From: Trichoplax adhaerens
Lineage: Eukaryota > Placozoa > Uniplacotomia > Trichoplacea > Trichoplacidae
Reading direction: 5' to 3'
DNA: 64,000 nucleotides
Assembly (NCBI RefSeq): GCF_000150275.1
Contig: NW_002060945.1
Span: 631,872 to 695,871, forward strand
The notes under the pieces are model-generated. The model ran no database searches. It worked only from the letters and a program-made list of their open reading frames with translations, and was not told the DNA's origin. The translations under genes were made by a program, and so were the position numbers. Each line of letters opens with the position of its first letter. Position 1 is the first letter of the stretch. Shown piece by piece: positions 1 through 12,682 of the stretch.

Positions 1-1859
1 CCCGTTTGAAATATAATCATTTCGTCATTTCTATACTGTAAAAAGTTACACAAGCGGATTATCATAATGTATGCTATAGTCTAAATTGTGTTTCGTAAGC
101 TATACAGACTTAGGAAGAGCCTTAGCTTGGCTTAAAAATAATTTCGCCATTCATTCAGACATAAGCGATGAGATCAAATTTTGAAAATAATCTGATGGAT
201 AGAAATTGTTCATTTATTCACACGGAATATCAGTAAATTAGGATAGTTGCTGACTGAATTAGCTGCGAAGTTCTAATGGATTATGAACTGCACACCAATG
301 TTCTACACATAAAGAGTATCATAGGCTGAACTTTTACTATCCTACTTCCAATGATGACATTCGCTAAGTTGCAACGAGATACCCTTAATTAAAACGGAAT
401 AATACAGTATTAAATCTCAAATAGCTTATAATATGTCTTAGTAAACTACTCTATTGCTTTTATATATCACTTTTTTCAACTGATTCACCGTCTTTCTCTT
501 ATAATATCAGTAATACCAGGTATAATGCTAGTAATGAATAGAGTAGTTCGTTAAGACGTAGTAGTTGTAGCAATAGAGCGTTTAAAATTATTTAAACACA
601 AATGTAACTTGTAATTTTACCCATATTGACGCCTTAGATGTTGTTGCAATCGACTCCCTCGCTCTATGCATAAATTTGATAAATTACTAGACTATTTTCA
701 TTACTGAGTTCTTGTGCTATATTAATTAACTCGCTGTCTTTCTATAAGTAATTCTAGTAGTAAGTTAGATTAATCGACATTAGACAATCATAGAAAACAG
801 AAACTCATGTGTACGTTGTGTAATTTACAGTATTAGGTTCTTGTCTAATATTATGAAAACACTTTATCATATCAGGATTAAAACTTAGATCATACTGCCA
901 CTATGGATTTTTTCCTCATCGATTTACATGTCTCACTCCCAATTTTAGTAAATTACTCAGTTGCTTCCATGCCCTTATATTAATCAAACCGTTATTATTT
1001 TTTTGTAATATCAGTAAGTAACAAATTAAGTCTACACTCCATGGCTATAATAACTGTCGATGAGGAAGTAAATTAAAGCTATATTTTCAATTCTTCACGC
1101 TTCTGCAAATATTATCACTATTGATCTTTATATCATAATCACTATTTTAGTTAACTACTCATCTACTTCTATTTCCTATACAGTATTAATCAATTAGCCA
1201 TCTTTCTCATGTAATATTAGTAACAAGAAAATAAATCGATCCTAGTCCAGCTATAGCAACTATCTATATACAGTACAGCTAATTTAAATGCAGATTTTAA
1301 TTTAGCCATATTACTACCGTAGATTGAGTGCCTAGATATTGTTTCATCCGGTGCTCATCTCACAATCATCAGTTAAAATTTTGTACATCTGTTGCACTAT
1401 TTTTCCTGTGTGCCTCAGTAATTAACAATAATCTAAAGGTCTAATCATGAAGTATTATCTCAATTCTACCATCATATAACGGTTGTCACGTGATCATCCG
1501 CTAGCTCCTAATCTAATATGAGAACCATAGCCTATAACAATTTATTTGATGATAATGTTAATGGTTTGATTTATCAGCACCCACTATTTCATTCTAAATA
1601 AGTTGAGTATAAATTAAGTATTTCACTATTCTAACATAAAATATTGGATAGAAAAGTATACCCATATAAAATGCATATCACGATCATAGCAGAACGTAAT
1701 GGTATGGAAGCTAATTGAAAAAATTGAAAATGTATTGCTCTCTATTAATATCTTGGTTAACATACGATAGGTGGACGACTAAAATGATTTCTACAAGTTT
1801 TATCTATTGAAATTTTTATTTCAACTTAATATTAAAACCATGATCAAATTGTTGGTTGA
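1..1859. other. AT-rich intergenic sequence, no gene seen
   Basis: This stretch lies 3' of the first GalNAc-transferase gene. Stop codons are dense in all six frames, and I found no exon-like segment with splice sites, no RNA gene and no clear repeat. It probably holds the 3' UTR and poly(A) site of the minus-strand gene at its right end. Confidence 0.6.
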
Positions 1860-4800
1860 TTAGCGCATTAGCTTGTTTCCAGAATTTACAGTGTAATAAT
1901 CAAAGGTCCAAACTTGAGTTAGGCTACCATTGCATGGTAAGATCACAGGATTTAAGTCAGTTCCACGATCGATACACAAGCCACTGTGGACATGCTTAAT
2001 AACATCTTTCTAAAAATTGAAAATATTTCAGCATTAAATAGGATTTACATATATAAAAGTCCTTAAACCTTTCGGATTTCATTATTTGACTGCGTATTCA
2101 TTTTATCTATAGCACCAACAACAGGCATACACTGTATAGCTGGTAGTTTTAGCCGCATTATTAAGATCAGGATAGAAAATATCAATAATATAGCATTACT
2201 AACACCTGGGCTGAAAATACTAATAACATGAAAAATGATGCTGTAACAAAGGATAAAATAATTTTATCTGAAATGTTCATATTCCATCTTTGTTACTCAT
2301 CAACAAAGCACTGAGTAAGCTTAGACTAGTTTATGAATAGTGTCAAAGTAATTTCAAGTAATTATACTTTACTTGCATCATACTTTCGTAGACTATTATT
2401 AAATTGCAGTAGATAAGTCGTAAAATAGTTATAGATTTATATTTACTAGGTTGTCTATATATGTGAGGCTCATTCCTATACATGTAAATATAATGATTTA
2501 GAGTTATATAGTACTGTATGAACGACCTAAGAATAACATGATAGTTACCTTTTGGTGTAGCCATTTTTGATTGCCACCTATGCGATGACATTCTGCCATT
2601 TGGATTTTGAAGCCAGGCATAATAAATGATGCATCTAGGCAAGCATCATTCCAGGAAATTTCTTTTCTTGAAGTGTATGCAAACAGCTAGAAGAAGAATT
2701 TATGAAAATTTTTTAGTTCTTTTAGGGAAAATATTCCTACAAATTTGTGATCAACCCTTACTATCTTAAGATCTCTAATTTTAGAACAAATAACATTAAT
2801 TAATTTAATTATGTCTTACCATTGTATCTCGCTGGATATTACATGGAGATAATCCAAGAAAAGTATTGGATGTTCGGCCGAATGTGTCAAGGCACATATT
2901 AGAGATTGGATTTCTAACCTATAAATTAAAGATCTGGTCATAAGATTATCATAGATACTAAGTAAAATACTTTCAACTTAAAATAATTGTATTGATCCCT
3001 GCCCAATCGAATCTACGTATTTAGAAATAATGATACTTTCTAATAGAATTTTACGCTTAATAGATAGGCCAAATTTAATATCTAAGAATTTTACAGTAAT
3101 ATAAATACTTTCTTCATCGCTTTACTATATAAAATACAGTGGATATCAATTCGAATAGTTATAGCACTCATTATTCCTATAATCATTGACCAGTCATATA
3201 TTAATGTTAGAAAGCACTAATATCGACGTGTATTTGGTTACTCGTTCATCGAATAGGTCAGTAATACTTACTTTGCCCGTAGCTATCGCCGTCTCATTTG
3301 GCAATATTACATCGGTAAACACATTTTGTAAATACCATCGGAAACTTCTACACTTTAGCCTTTGGCGTAATTTTAAATTTTCACTTATATCGCCAAAAGA
3401 TTGATCAGTTAGATAGGGATGGCGCTGATAGAAAAATTTTTTATAGTCATCCATCCATACTTCGGCCACACGTTGATAGTTCTTATTAGCAATACTGTGT
3501 AAAGATACAGATGTATCATAAGGCTGAACCTCACGAAATACATGACCAACATGAGAGCAAGGAATAATTTCCAATTTACCACCACATTGCCAAACCTGGT
3601 AGGAAAAATAGGCATCGATAGCAATATAGAAGTTACAATTATTTTCAAAGTATTGGTAACAGCAAATTAATTGCTCTAGGATCCATTTCCAATTGCAGTT
3701 TAAATGATATTAGCCAATTTAAATGGTCTATGATATCATAACAGTTGATTGTACTAAAAACAGTAGAGTAGATGATAAAGCGTGCGCTATAGGAGATTAA
3801 AGTTAATGACTTCAAAATGAAATAATTACTCCATGATCTACTTATACTTTCGTTTTAAATAATATTAGTTGATATAAATGAGTATCTGATAAAATATTGT
3901 GTACATGTAGTCATTGTTGCTTAATTATAGGTATTCACCTTAAGTAATACTTGTACTATAGGTTATTTGCTACTTAACATACTATGTATAGTCTAAGTAC
4001 CTTAAAAGATAATTCCATATTTTCGGCACCCCAAATTTCTAATCCTCTATCGTATGTTCCAAGTTCTAAAAAATATTCGCGATCTATAGCAAATAACCCA
4101 CCAGCCATAGTTGGCGATCTGAAACAAAGAATTCATTAGTTATTTCAAAATATAATTTTACAGCTCTTTATAGCTGCTTGCTGCTCTGTCTTAAGGCCAA
4201 GAAATTAGAAGGGAAGCTGTATATATACACTCATAACTAATATTGTCTTCAGATTGAAAGCCTAATAGCTTTATTCCTGCTGTCGTGCATGTGGAATTAC
4301 AGTAGTTCATTTTATTAAAGTTAGAGACGAGCTCGATAGCATCCTAAAATAACCTCTTCATCCTCATTTCTTGCTTACCTCATAGGATCTGTCGCTGAGG
4401 TGCGACGTAGTCGTTCTGATGTAGGAGCAATCGACCATTTAAAGCTTAAATCCCAATTAAATGTGCCTCGTAAAACACCACTAGGTCCATATTTATAGGC
4501 GAAATTATTCAAATCGATAGAATCAATTTCTGGGCAAACCACTGTAGTACGATCTTGATGAATTCGGTTCAGTAAAGGCTCCAACCACCCAATTGTAACT
4601 TCGCAATGAGCATCCAAGAATGTGACGATGGGGGCTGATGTTTGCTCCAGGCCTACAATCAACAACAAGATCGGACGAGAACTTTGATAAGCATGTCAGA
4701 AAAGCTTCTATCCTAGAGCATGCAAGCGATTAATATAGCTAGAGTTGAGATTGAATCTAATACCTCGTAATCGCGCTCGGATTAATCCTTCTCGCTGAGA

Positions 4801-7117
4801 ATTACGATGTAGTCGAACTTTATCAAGCTGTCGAACATATTCTTCTAATGGCTGATGAAGTTCCTCTAAACCACGGAGTAAAGCAAAAAAAAAAAAGACA
4901 GAGTGGGCTTATTTCTAAATTAGTAATCAATCTGCTGAGAAATCTATAGAACCTATGATGTAGTTCGTATTGAATTAGCGAAAACGGCATCAAATCGACG
5001 AGAGTTTGTCAAGATGGATAGACTTACCATGGCCAACAACATCACTGCTATCATCGACTAGAATTACTTCATGCAAGAGATCTGGTGGAGATCGATCTAA
5101 TACACTATGGACAGTTCGCATTAAAGTTGACCATGCCTCGTTATAAAAGACGATAACTACACTTGTAGAAGGTAAATCGACCGGATAAGTCATACTTTTA
5201 CACCTAGAAATGAATGATGGTCAAGTTAAAATTCCATTTTGCTTAAATCATGATTGGATAATGGCGTTGCAGTTCTACTATAAATTGGTAGTTTTGAATA
5301 TTATTTTAAATAATTGTTCTATCAGACATGTCGATACAAGCTGTTGGACAGTAATCACATGTACTATATTTAATTTTATCATAAGATGTTCAATCATACT
5401 CTAAAATTTTCAAGATTACTATATAAAATGCGGTACGAGTAAGTAAATTCTAAAGAACAGCAAGATTATAAGCAATACTGCTGATCCTTGAATGATCATG
5501 CCTGCAAGAATAAAGGAGCCATAACCTAAAATTGTCATCCTATTAAAGCCTTATATGTTCTCTACCAATATTTAAAACAAAAAGAGCAAAAATCAAGATA
5601 GAACTAGACCTACAGTAAATAAGCTATGTGATTATTGAGGCACCAGTATACATGTAAAGCGATCTGGTTCACTTTATAATATAATCAACTCGGTTATTTG
5701 ATAAAATGACTGGTTAACTGTATTAAATTAGCAATGCTTGGGTGACTTTGTAAGCAAGTCCATTACTCTGTAAAATTAATGATTAGCTTGGCGAATCTGA
5801 CCTAATATACGGTATACATTAATCTCAACCTGGGAATCATTTTGAAACAAATATCAGTGCCTTCTCTCTAGTACAGTACGTTAACTTAAAAATCTGTACT
5901 CAAGTCCCCTAACGACATAGCCATGCTTAATTAATCTTCACGATAACATAAATTAATCTCAATCTAGGAATCATTTTGAAGTAAATACCAGTGCTTTTCT
6001 ACTAGTATTTTAAGTTAAAAATCTACACTAAAGCTTGTTAACGACATAGCAAAGCTTAATGATTCCTGGGATCTTCACAATAATACACATTAATCTCAAC
6101 CTAGGAATCATTTTGTAATAAGTACCGGTGCTTTGCCTGTATTTTAACTTAAAACTTGTACTAAAGCTCGCTAACGACATGGCAAAGCTTAATAATCCCT
6201 GGATCTTCATGACGATACATAAGAATTTTAATTTAGGAATCATTTAGAAATAAATATTGGAGCCTCCTCTGCCAGTAATGTAGCTTAAAAATCTGTACTA
6301 AAGCTCGCCGATGATATAGTAAAGTTTAATAGTCTCTAGGATGGTAGAGTATAATATCCATCTTCTGTACTTACATTTCGGGACGAGGATCAGGCAATGT
6401 TCTTTGTAAGGAAATTCGATCACTGACCCACTGATTAAAGTGATTTCTTTGAAATAGCTCTTCACTTAGTTGTTGATATTCTTTAGGAACATCGACTGGA
6501 CGACCATATTCACCGGGTGCAGCAGGTTTATGGTTTTGAGGCAATGCTGGTTGAAATACTGGCCTTTCTTTCCCACTTGTTCGTTTCTTGTCATGACTTT
6601 GCCGTTCATCGGCTGCTTTATGAGCATCTTGAGCCTGTTTAATTTTCTTCTTAATTTGATCTTCAGCTGCAATTTTCATTTTCTGAAAGATATTAATTGA
6701 TTTCTTGGTCGTTGCAATGGGAGTTACTTTCTTGGATTTAGCAATAGCATCTTTATCATCAACATTTTTCTTGCCTTGCTGTTTTCGATTACTTTTATCT
6801 TTTTGAACATCACTATCTTTACTTTTCTTTGGCTCTCTATCAGAGTCCTTTAATTTCTTGCCGTCATCATCACCTTTATCACGATGACTGGATTGAGCTT
6901 TAGTCTTGTCTTGATTTAATTCTTCCTTGTTCTTCATATTATTTCTTTCCACATCTTGTTCCTTTTTATTACCAGGTAAATTCTCTTCAGCTAAATCGTT
7001 AGAATGGCTACTACCAAAGATGGATGACAGAACAATTTGTGCTATGTAAAAAGCGCCAATACCCATTAAAATGATTATCAACGTATACCGACATCGTCTT
7101 CTTCTGTTAATCATCAT
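1860..7117 (-). CDS. Polypeptide N-acetylgalactosaminyltransferase, array copy A
   Basis: Golgi type II membrane enzyme that starts mucin-type O-glycosylation by moving GalNAc from UDP-GalNAc to Ser/Thr. Exons (minus): 7117-6375, 5203-5028, 4865-4764, 4652-4379, 4118-4001, 3595-3272, 2918-2820, 2686-2549, 2009-1860, giving 707 aa in one frame. A basic tail is followed by a membrane anchor (about residues 12-33), then a very long charged stem rich in Lys, Asp and Glu (about 36-180). The GT27 catalytic domain shows the metal-binding DxH (D354, H356), the acceptor-side WGxEN block (461-465) and the VGH histidine (H489). A ricin-type lectin domain (580-707) ends the protein. Oddities: the usual WGGEN reads WGAEN, and the middle lectin repeat is clearly more diverged than in the three sister copies. 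The family call is secure; which vertebrate GALNT it equals is not decided. Confidence 0.93.
5818..6345. repeat. Tandem repeat, about 4 units of 132-137 bp, in GALNT-A intron 1
   Basis: Four imperfect head-to-tail units begin near 5818, 5952, 6089 and 6219. Each starts with a version of ATTAATCTCAACCTAGGAAT and later contains CTAACGACATxGCxAAGCTT. The fourth unit is the most diverged. They lie wholly inside the first intron of copy A and have no coding potential. Confidence 0.85.
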
Positions 7118-7680
7118 TTTGAATTTCTTAATTCGTTAAAGATTACCAATAATATTTGACAAAAGTATATCGATCGATATTGGATAGGATGTAGGATTAA
7201 AGATTAGTAATATAAATCAAGGTTGGAGTATTTTTGCGATCTACCGGATCAAAGATATTTGAAGGAATATAAATAAAAGTGATCTTAAAACCTAGAGTGT
7301 TAAATTTCAACTAAGCTTCTAGTTATTGTTCCTGGATAGTCATTTTTTGTATGAAATATGGCCGCCTAGTCTTGCAATGACCTACTGTATTTACTGTATA
7401 CCGCATAGCCAGTAGATTTCCTATGTATATTTATTCTTTATGTTAGGAAAGCTTATATCGAGTGATAGCTTGTAGCCATTATGGCTAGTTTTGGCATAAT
7501 AAATTAATTGTCATCTGGTATGCCAATGCAAGGCCATCTGTTGCCAGAACAACCCTGATTCAAATAATTATTCTGCTGTAGGATGGAACGATTAAATTGC
7601 TTAAGCTATGCCTTTGTAAGTATACCTTTGGCCAGCCAGATCATTGTCCATTTGAACAAAGCCATTTTCTGCATTGAGAA

Positions 7681-7970
7681 TAAAATGATATACCCGTATA
7701 TAAGATCAAGCCCACGCCTAAAAGTGGAAAGGAGTATAACAATTTCATCCTTTGACCATTTTCATACAAGGCCTAGATAGAGCGAGTGTTTCGGTTTAGA
7801 AATACGATTGAAGTACTTTTACAAATAAAATGATACACAAAATCAAGTCTACGCCCAAAACTGGAGAGGAATACCCGTATAATTTCATCCTTTTGACCAT
7901 TTTCATAATATGGCCAGATGGAACGAGCGCCTCGTTTTATAAACATAATCAAGGACTTTTGCACCTTAAG
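7681..7970. repeat. Local direct duplication, two units of about 141-145 bp
   Basis: The segment starting TAAAATGATATAC at 7681 recurs at 7826. A later shared block with TTTGACCATTTTCATA recurs at 7751 and 7892. Spacing differs slightly (145 then 141), so the copies have gained small indels. Confidence 0.8.
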
Positions 7971-8087
7971 AGGCTTTTCTGTAGCATCTGTTACAAATAA
8001 CTACGAGGACTAATTTAAAATAATCGTTATCACAACGTTATAGTCTCATAGCCACTACTTCTACTCATTTAGTCTCTATTTAGGAGT

Positions 8088-8355
8088 TACCTTGGCGATC
8101 AGATCAGATATAAAATTTTGCTCATAGCTCAATGTCTACCCCTGAAATTTTATTCCTATCGAAGCGAAATTCATAATACATTGTTTCAAATCGTTTGAAA
8201 GTGAAATTATTTTCCCTCGGTTTCCTTGGCGATTGAATGGAACATGAAATTCTGTTCATAGCTCAATGCTTACCACTGAAATTTTATTTCTATCGAAACG
8301 AAATTCATAACGCTTTATTTCAGATCGTTTAAAAGTAAAATTTTTTGCTATAGTT
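8088..8355. repeat. Local direct duplication, two units of 134 bp
   Basis: The motif CCTTGGCGAT at 8090 recurs at 8224. Long blocks around TTCATAGCTCAATG, GAAATTTTATTxCTATCGAA and CGAAATTCATAA are shared in the same order. I see no similarity to the repeats at 5818 or 7681. Confidence 0.85.
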
Positions 8356-9377
8356 TTCCTTTTTTAGAGTACATAATTAATCAGCTTCAGAATAGGTTGT
8401 ACCAAGATAGATTTATTATCGTAAGTTTGCTTGTTGTTGTCATGAATGTAAAGCGTCTTTGGTTTCAATAATGAATAAAATGGATTCGTAAGTACTATCA
8501 TAAAGCAATTTTTTGCTTTAGCATCAACTTTTAAATCCACAAATGGAAGTCTACTAGATTGCAAAGGAAGATGCATAAGGATAGTTCTACAAAATTCTAT
8601 TATCCGATCTCACGCTCATGAAATATTGCAGTGTGTTGTTAATACACTGTAACATCTCTTGTTAGCGTAGATCGCCAAATGGCTTAAGATTCATAAGGTA
8701 GTTCTATTTATCTGATCTTCTACTCACTGGTATAGATGCGCTATCAAATAGGCAATAGATCTATTCTCGATGGGCAGATATTGTATCATCTCTCCTTAAC
8801 TATCAACTATAGTACGACTCAAAGCGTAAATTCGCGATACTACTGTAATTTACATTCAGAGAGAATACCTATAAGAAACATAAACATACAGCACAATATG
8901 TAGAAGGATTACACTATAGCACTATAAACGTCAATATCTTGGGAAAATATTTATTCATAAGCATATAATCACCTTTTTGATGATTCTACCTGATCAATCT
9001 ATTTAGATACGAAAGATAAGGAAAGTCGATAAAAACCTGATAGCAACAGTACATTATTTCTCCACTGATTATCATTAATCAATGTTTTTAAAGAAATTGT
9101 TTTATATTATTATTTTAGGACATTTATTCTGTAATCGAGATACGAATCTTAATAAATTTTCAATCATAAAGATGAAAATGTAAATTAAAATTAAAAGGCA
9201 AAAGTTCTAATGCGTATTCATTATCATATCATAACTCATTTTTCTAATATTGGTTTGCTAATGTACTGTAATAACATCAAAAATTTTCGTGAATATTAAA
9301 AAGACAATTTCTTCCTGTACACATTCCTATCATTAGTCTGAATTTATTCAGTAATAAAATAATTTTTTTAATGCAGC

Positions 9378-12300
9378 CTAAATCTTGACTTTGGGTGTAA
9401 CATTGAGGTAGTACTTTTCAAAAATCCACTTCTGGGATTCACCTCCATCGCAGACTGCTATAATTGGATTACCGCCAGATCCACGGTCCAAGCACATACC
9501 GCTTGTACCATGCCGAATTGGACCATCCTATCAAGTTATATAAGTTAATTACTTCCGTGTTTATTAATACCATGATAACCGTTCTTCAGTTAATAAATTT
9601 CTAAAATAAACCTTTCAGTGTATTTTATCCATGACTCAAAAAAAAATGATACCTTTTCATGCATCCAAAGCTGATTGCCTTTCATACCATGACATTCGTA
9701 AAGCTGAACTTTAGTTCCGGGATTGTAATCAGATACATCGAGACATATGTCTTGCACGACGAGCTCTTGTCGAACAGTAAACGAAATAATCTACAATTTT
9801 TCGAGTATTTTAAATGAAATAAATGGGATGTACATTTATGTAATCCTACGATTAAACTATACATTCAGCTAACATATGAGAAACATTAATTATTACCATT
9901 GTCATTGCAGAGAGTGTACATGGACTAAGTCCAATATAGCTTAATTTTGGTCTACTAAGTGAATCCAAGCACATATTTGAGGCAGGATTCCTGACCTTAA
10001 TAAAGTAAATAAATTGATTAATGATCAAAGTAATCGCATAAAGTAAAGACAAAACAGCACAAAATACCTTTCCCTTTGCTATTACAGATTCATTAGGTAA
10101 GACTGCATCAGTATAGATGTTTTCCAGATACCACTTGAAAGATTTACACTTTAGCTTTTTGCGAATTTCAAGGCGTTTGCTAATATCGCCATATGCATGA
10201 CCACGTAGGTGAGGTTGGCGTTGATAGAAAAATTCTTTATAGCCATCCATCCAAACCTCAGCAACACGCTGAGAATTTTTACCCAATGTATCAACAACAC
10301 CTTTAGGAAATCCGTACGGTTGACTTTTACGAAATACATGGCCCACATGTGAGCAAGGGACTATTTCAAGAGTACCACCACATTGCCATATCTAAGGTCA
10401 ATTATATCAATGAAAGCATTTATAAACGTAATCAAGCAGGTTACATGCTTACAATACGGCGCTTTGTTTATCACTATTAAATTCAATTTAATTCAATTTA
10501 TACTACTCGATATATCATCAAAATTACTAGTTCAAACTCTATATGACAATTATGTTGGTATTGAGGATATATTAAGAATTAAAGAGATAAATAAGGTAGA
10601 TATTGTAAAGAAACGGCTAGGTACCCTGAAAGATATCTCCAAATTTTCTCCACCCCAAATATCCATTTCTTCATCGTATGTCCCAATTTCTTTAAAGTAA
10701 TCACGGTTTATTGCAAATAGACCACCGGCCATAGTAGGAGTTCTGGTATATAAAATTAAATAAAGCAATTACGCCATTTAATTGAAATAATTGAAATAAT
10801 TTGCTAAGTAGTGATTAGAAAAGATTAACATACCTAACAGGATCGATAGGTGATTGACGCCGCTTTTGTTCTTCAGTCGAAACAGCTCTCCACCGAAAAT
10901 GTAGATCCCAATTAAAAATCCCCCTCATTAAACCACTAGGACCATATTGATATGCGAAATTTTCGTCACTAATAACGTCAATTTCAGGACAGACTACGGT
11001 GCTTCGATCATTATAGATTCGCTCTAGTAAAGGTTCTAGCCAGCCGGTATTAGCCTCACAATGGGCATCCAAAAAAGTTACCACAGGAGCTTTAGAAGCA
11101 GCGAAACCTGTCACAAAAATAATGGTAAGGTATATTCTTTAAAGTTTAATTAAAACACATGGTCATACGTCTACTATTATTAATATTTAAATATAAGTAT
11201 AAAATCATATTTTAAATTAAATTTACAAAGAAAGCTATTGTTAGTAATAAAATACAATCGATCTTAGGAAAAACACTCTTACCATTTAATCTAGATCGAA
11301 TTAAACCTTCTCGTTTTTTATTACGTATTATTTTTACTTTTGCAAGTTTTGCAATATACGCATCAAGAGGGGCATGTAGCTCTTCTGTATAAAATGAAGT
11401 GATTTACTATTAAAATTTAATAGACGGTGAAGAATATAGTGTAGAATAATATAACATATATTCAAAAGACAAGATGTCATATTACGTTTAGTATTCCTAT
11501 GAAAAGTTGGAAATACAGTAATTACTTATACAAAGAATCCTAACCAATATTGTACTTAATAACGTCAAAGACCTACCATGTCCACTAACAACACTTTTAT
11601 CATCGACAAGTATGATCTCTATAAGTAAATCAGGAGCAGTCCGATCAAGGACACTATGAATCGTTCTGAGTAAAGTGGACCAAGCTTCGTTGTGAAATAC
11701 AATAACTACACTAGTAGGAGGTAAATCACCAGGATATACTTTGTCTTTACACCTTGAGTTAGGAAACAATAAGAATGGCTTAACTTAGAATCGAACAAAG
11801 CATTTTACTAGTATTGTCGTCCTACAGACTACTTTTAAAGAATAAGATTAACTAAGAACTACTATTATACACTGATTTTGTGATAATTCTACTACGGGTT
11901 ATCTCGTAGATTATATAGAAACATCTATATTATACACATTGAGACAAAATAAGATTACTCCAATTATTACTTTTAAATATGTGTTAATTGTAACTTTTAA
12001 TAAGCTAGTTTCTCGAACCACTTTAGGAAGGTACACTGCTACCGCCTATCGCAATAAGGTATCAATTAAATTTGATTACTATAACTTAGTCTGTAAGTAG
12101 TTCTTAAGCAGTAACTACTGCATCCACTCAGCACAATGGTTATACGGTATATCAATACTCATTGAACGCATAAAAAATTTACAATTTTGGCCTGGCATCG
12201 GGTAATATTCGATGTAACGAGATTTTATCACTGGCCCATTGGTTGAATTTGTTGCGTTCGAATAGACGTTTACTCTCTATTAAAAATTCTTTAGGTATGT

Positions 12301-12682
12301 CAACTGCTTTTCCATTCTCTCCAGGTGCATCTTTGATATAGCCTTTAGGCATTGTTGGTTGAAATACATGCCTACTATGCAGTTTAATAGGGGCATTTCC
12401 ATGGGGCAGATTTTCATGGTGATCGTCTTTATTAGTATTTTTTTTACCAAATTGATTGTCTTGATGAACGTCACGTCGTTTATTAACATTATTTGAATGA
12501 TGTTGATCGGATTCAAGATGTTTGTTATGATCATCTTGATGAACATTTCGATCATTATCCTGATTAAGAACTTGTTTGGACTTTTCAGTCTTTGTAGTGA
12601 CAGTTCGTAACAGAGTAATAGTCCATAGTGCTAATAGGACACAGAGAACGAAGACAATTGGTCTCTTTCTTCTGGTCAGCAT
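9378..12682 (-). CDS. Polypeptide N-acetylgalactosaminyltransferase, array copy B
   Basis: Second member of the GT27 array, expected in the Golgi. Exons (minus): 12682-12183, 11752-11577, 11384-11283, 11107-10834, 10742-10625, 10391-10068, 9995-9897, 9790-9653, 9527-9378, giving 626 aa. A short basic N-terminus and anchor (about residues 8-26) lead into an unusual stem rich in His, Asn and Asp (about 35-100). The catalytic domain carries DxH at D273/H275, a canonical WGGEN at 380-384 and the VGH histidine at H408. The lectin domain (499-626) keeps CLD-type signatures in all three repeats and QxW-like ends. All family-conserved blocks look intact, so I expect an active enzyme. The start is the first ATG of the exon and puts the anchor directly at the N-terminus. 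Confidence 0.94.

Larger units (their letters stand above)
7118..9377. other. Spacer between GALNT copies A and B, with two short tandem duplications
   Basis: No exon is visible here. Upstream promoter sequence of copy A should lie near 7118-7400, but I could not identify a core element. Two separate local duplications occupy 7681-7970 and 8088-8355; the rest is unremarkable AT-rich DNA. Confidence 0.6.

Noticed and set aside
5818-6345. CRISPR-like array
   Set aside because: Units are about 134 bp, imperfect along their whole length, without separate spacers, and lie in a eukaryotic intron.
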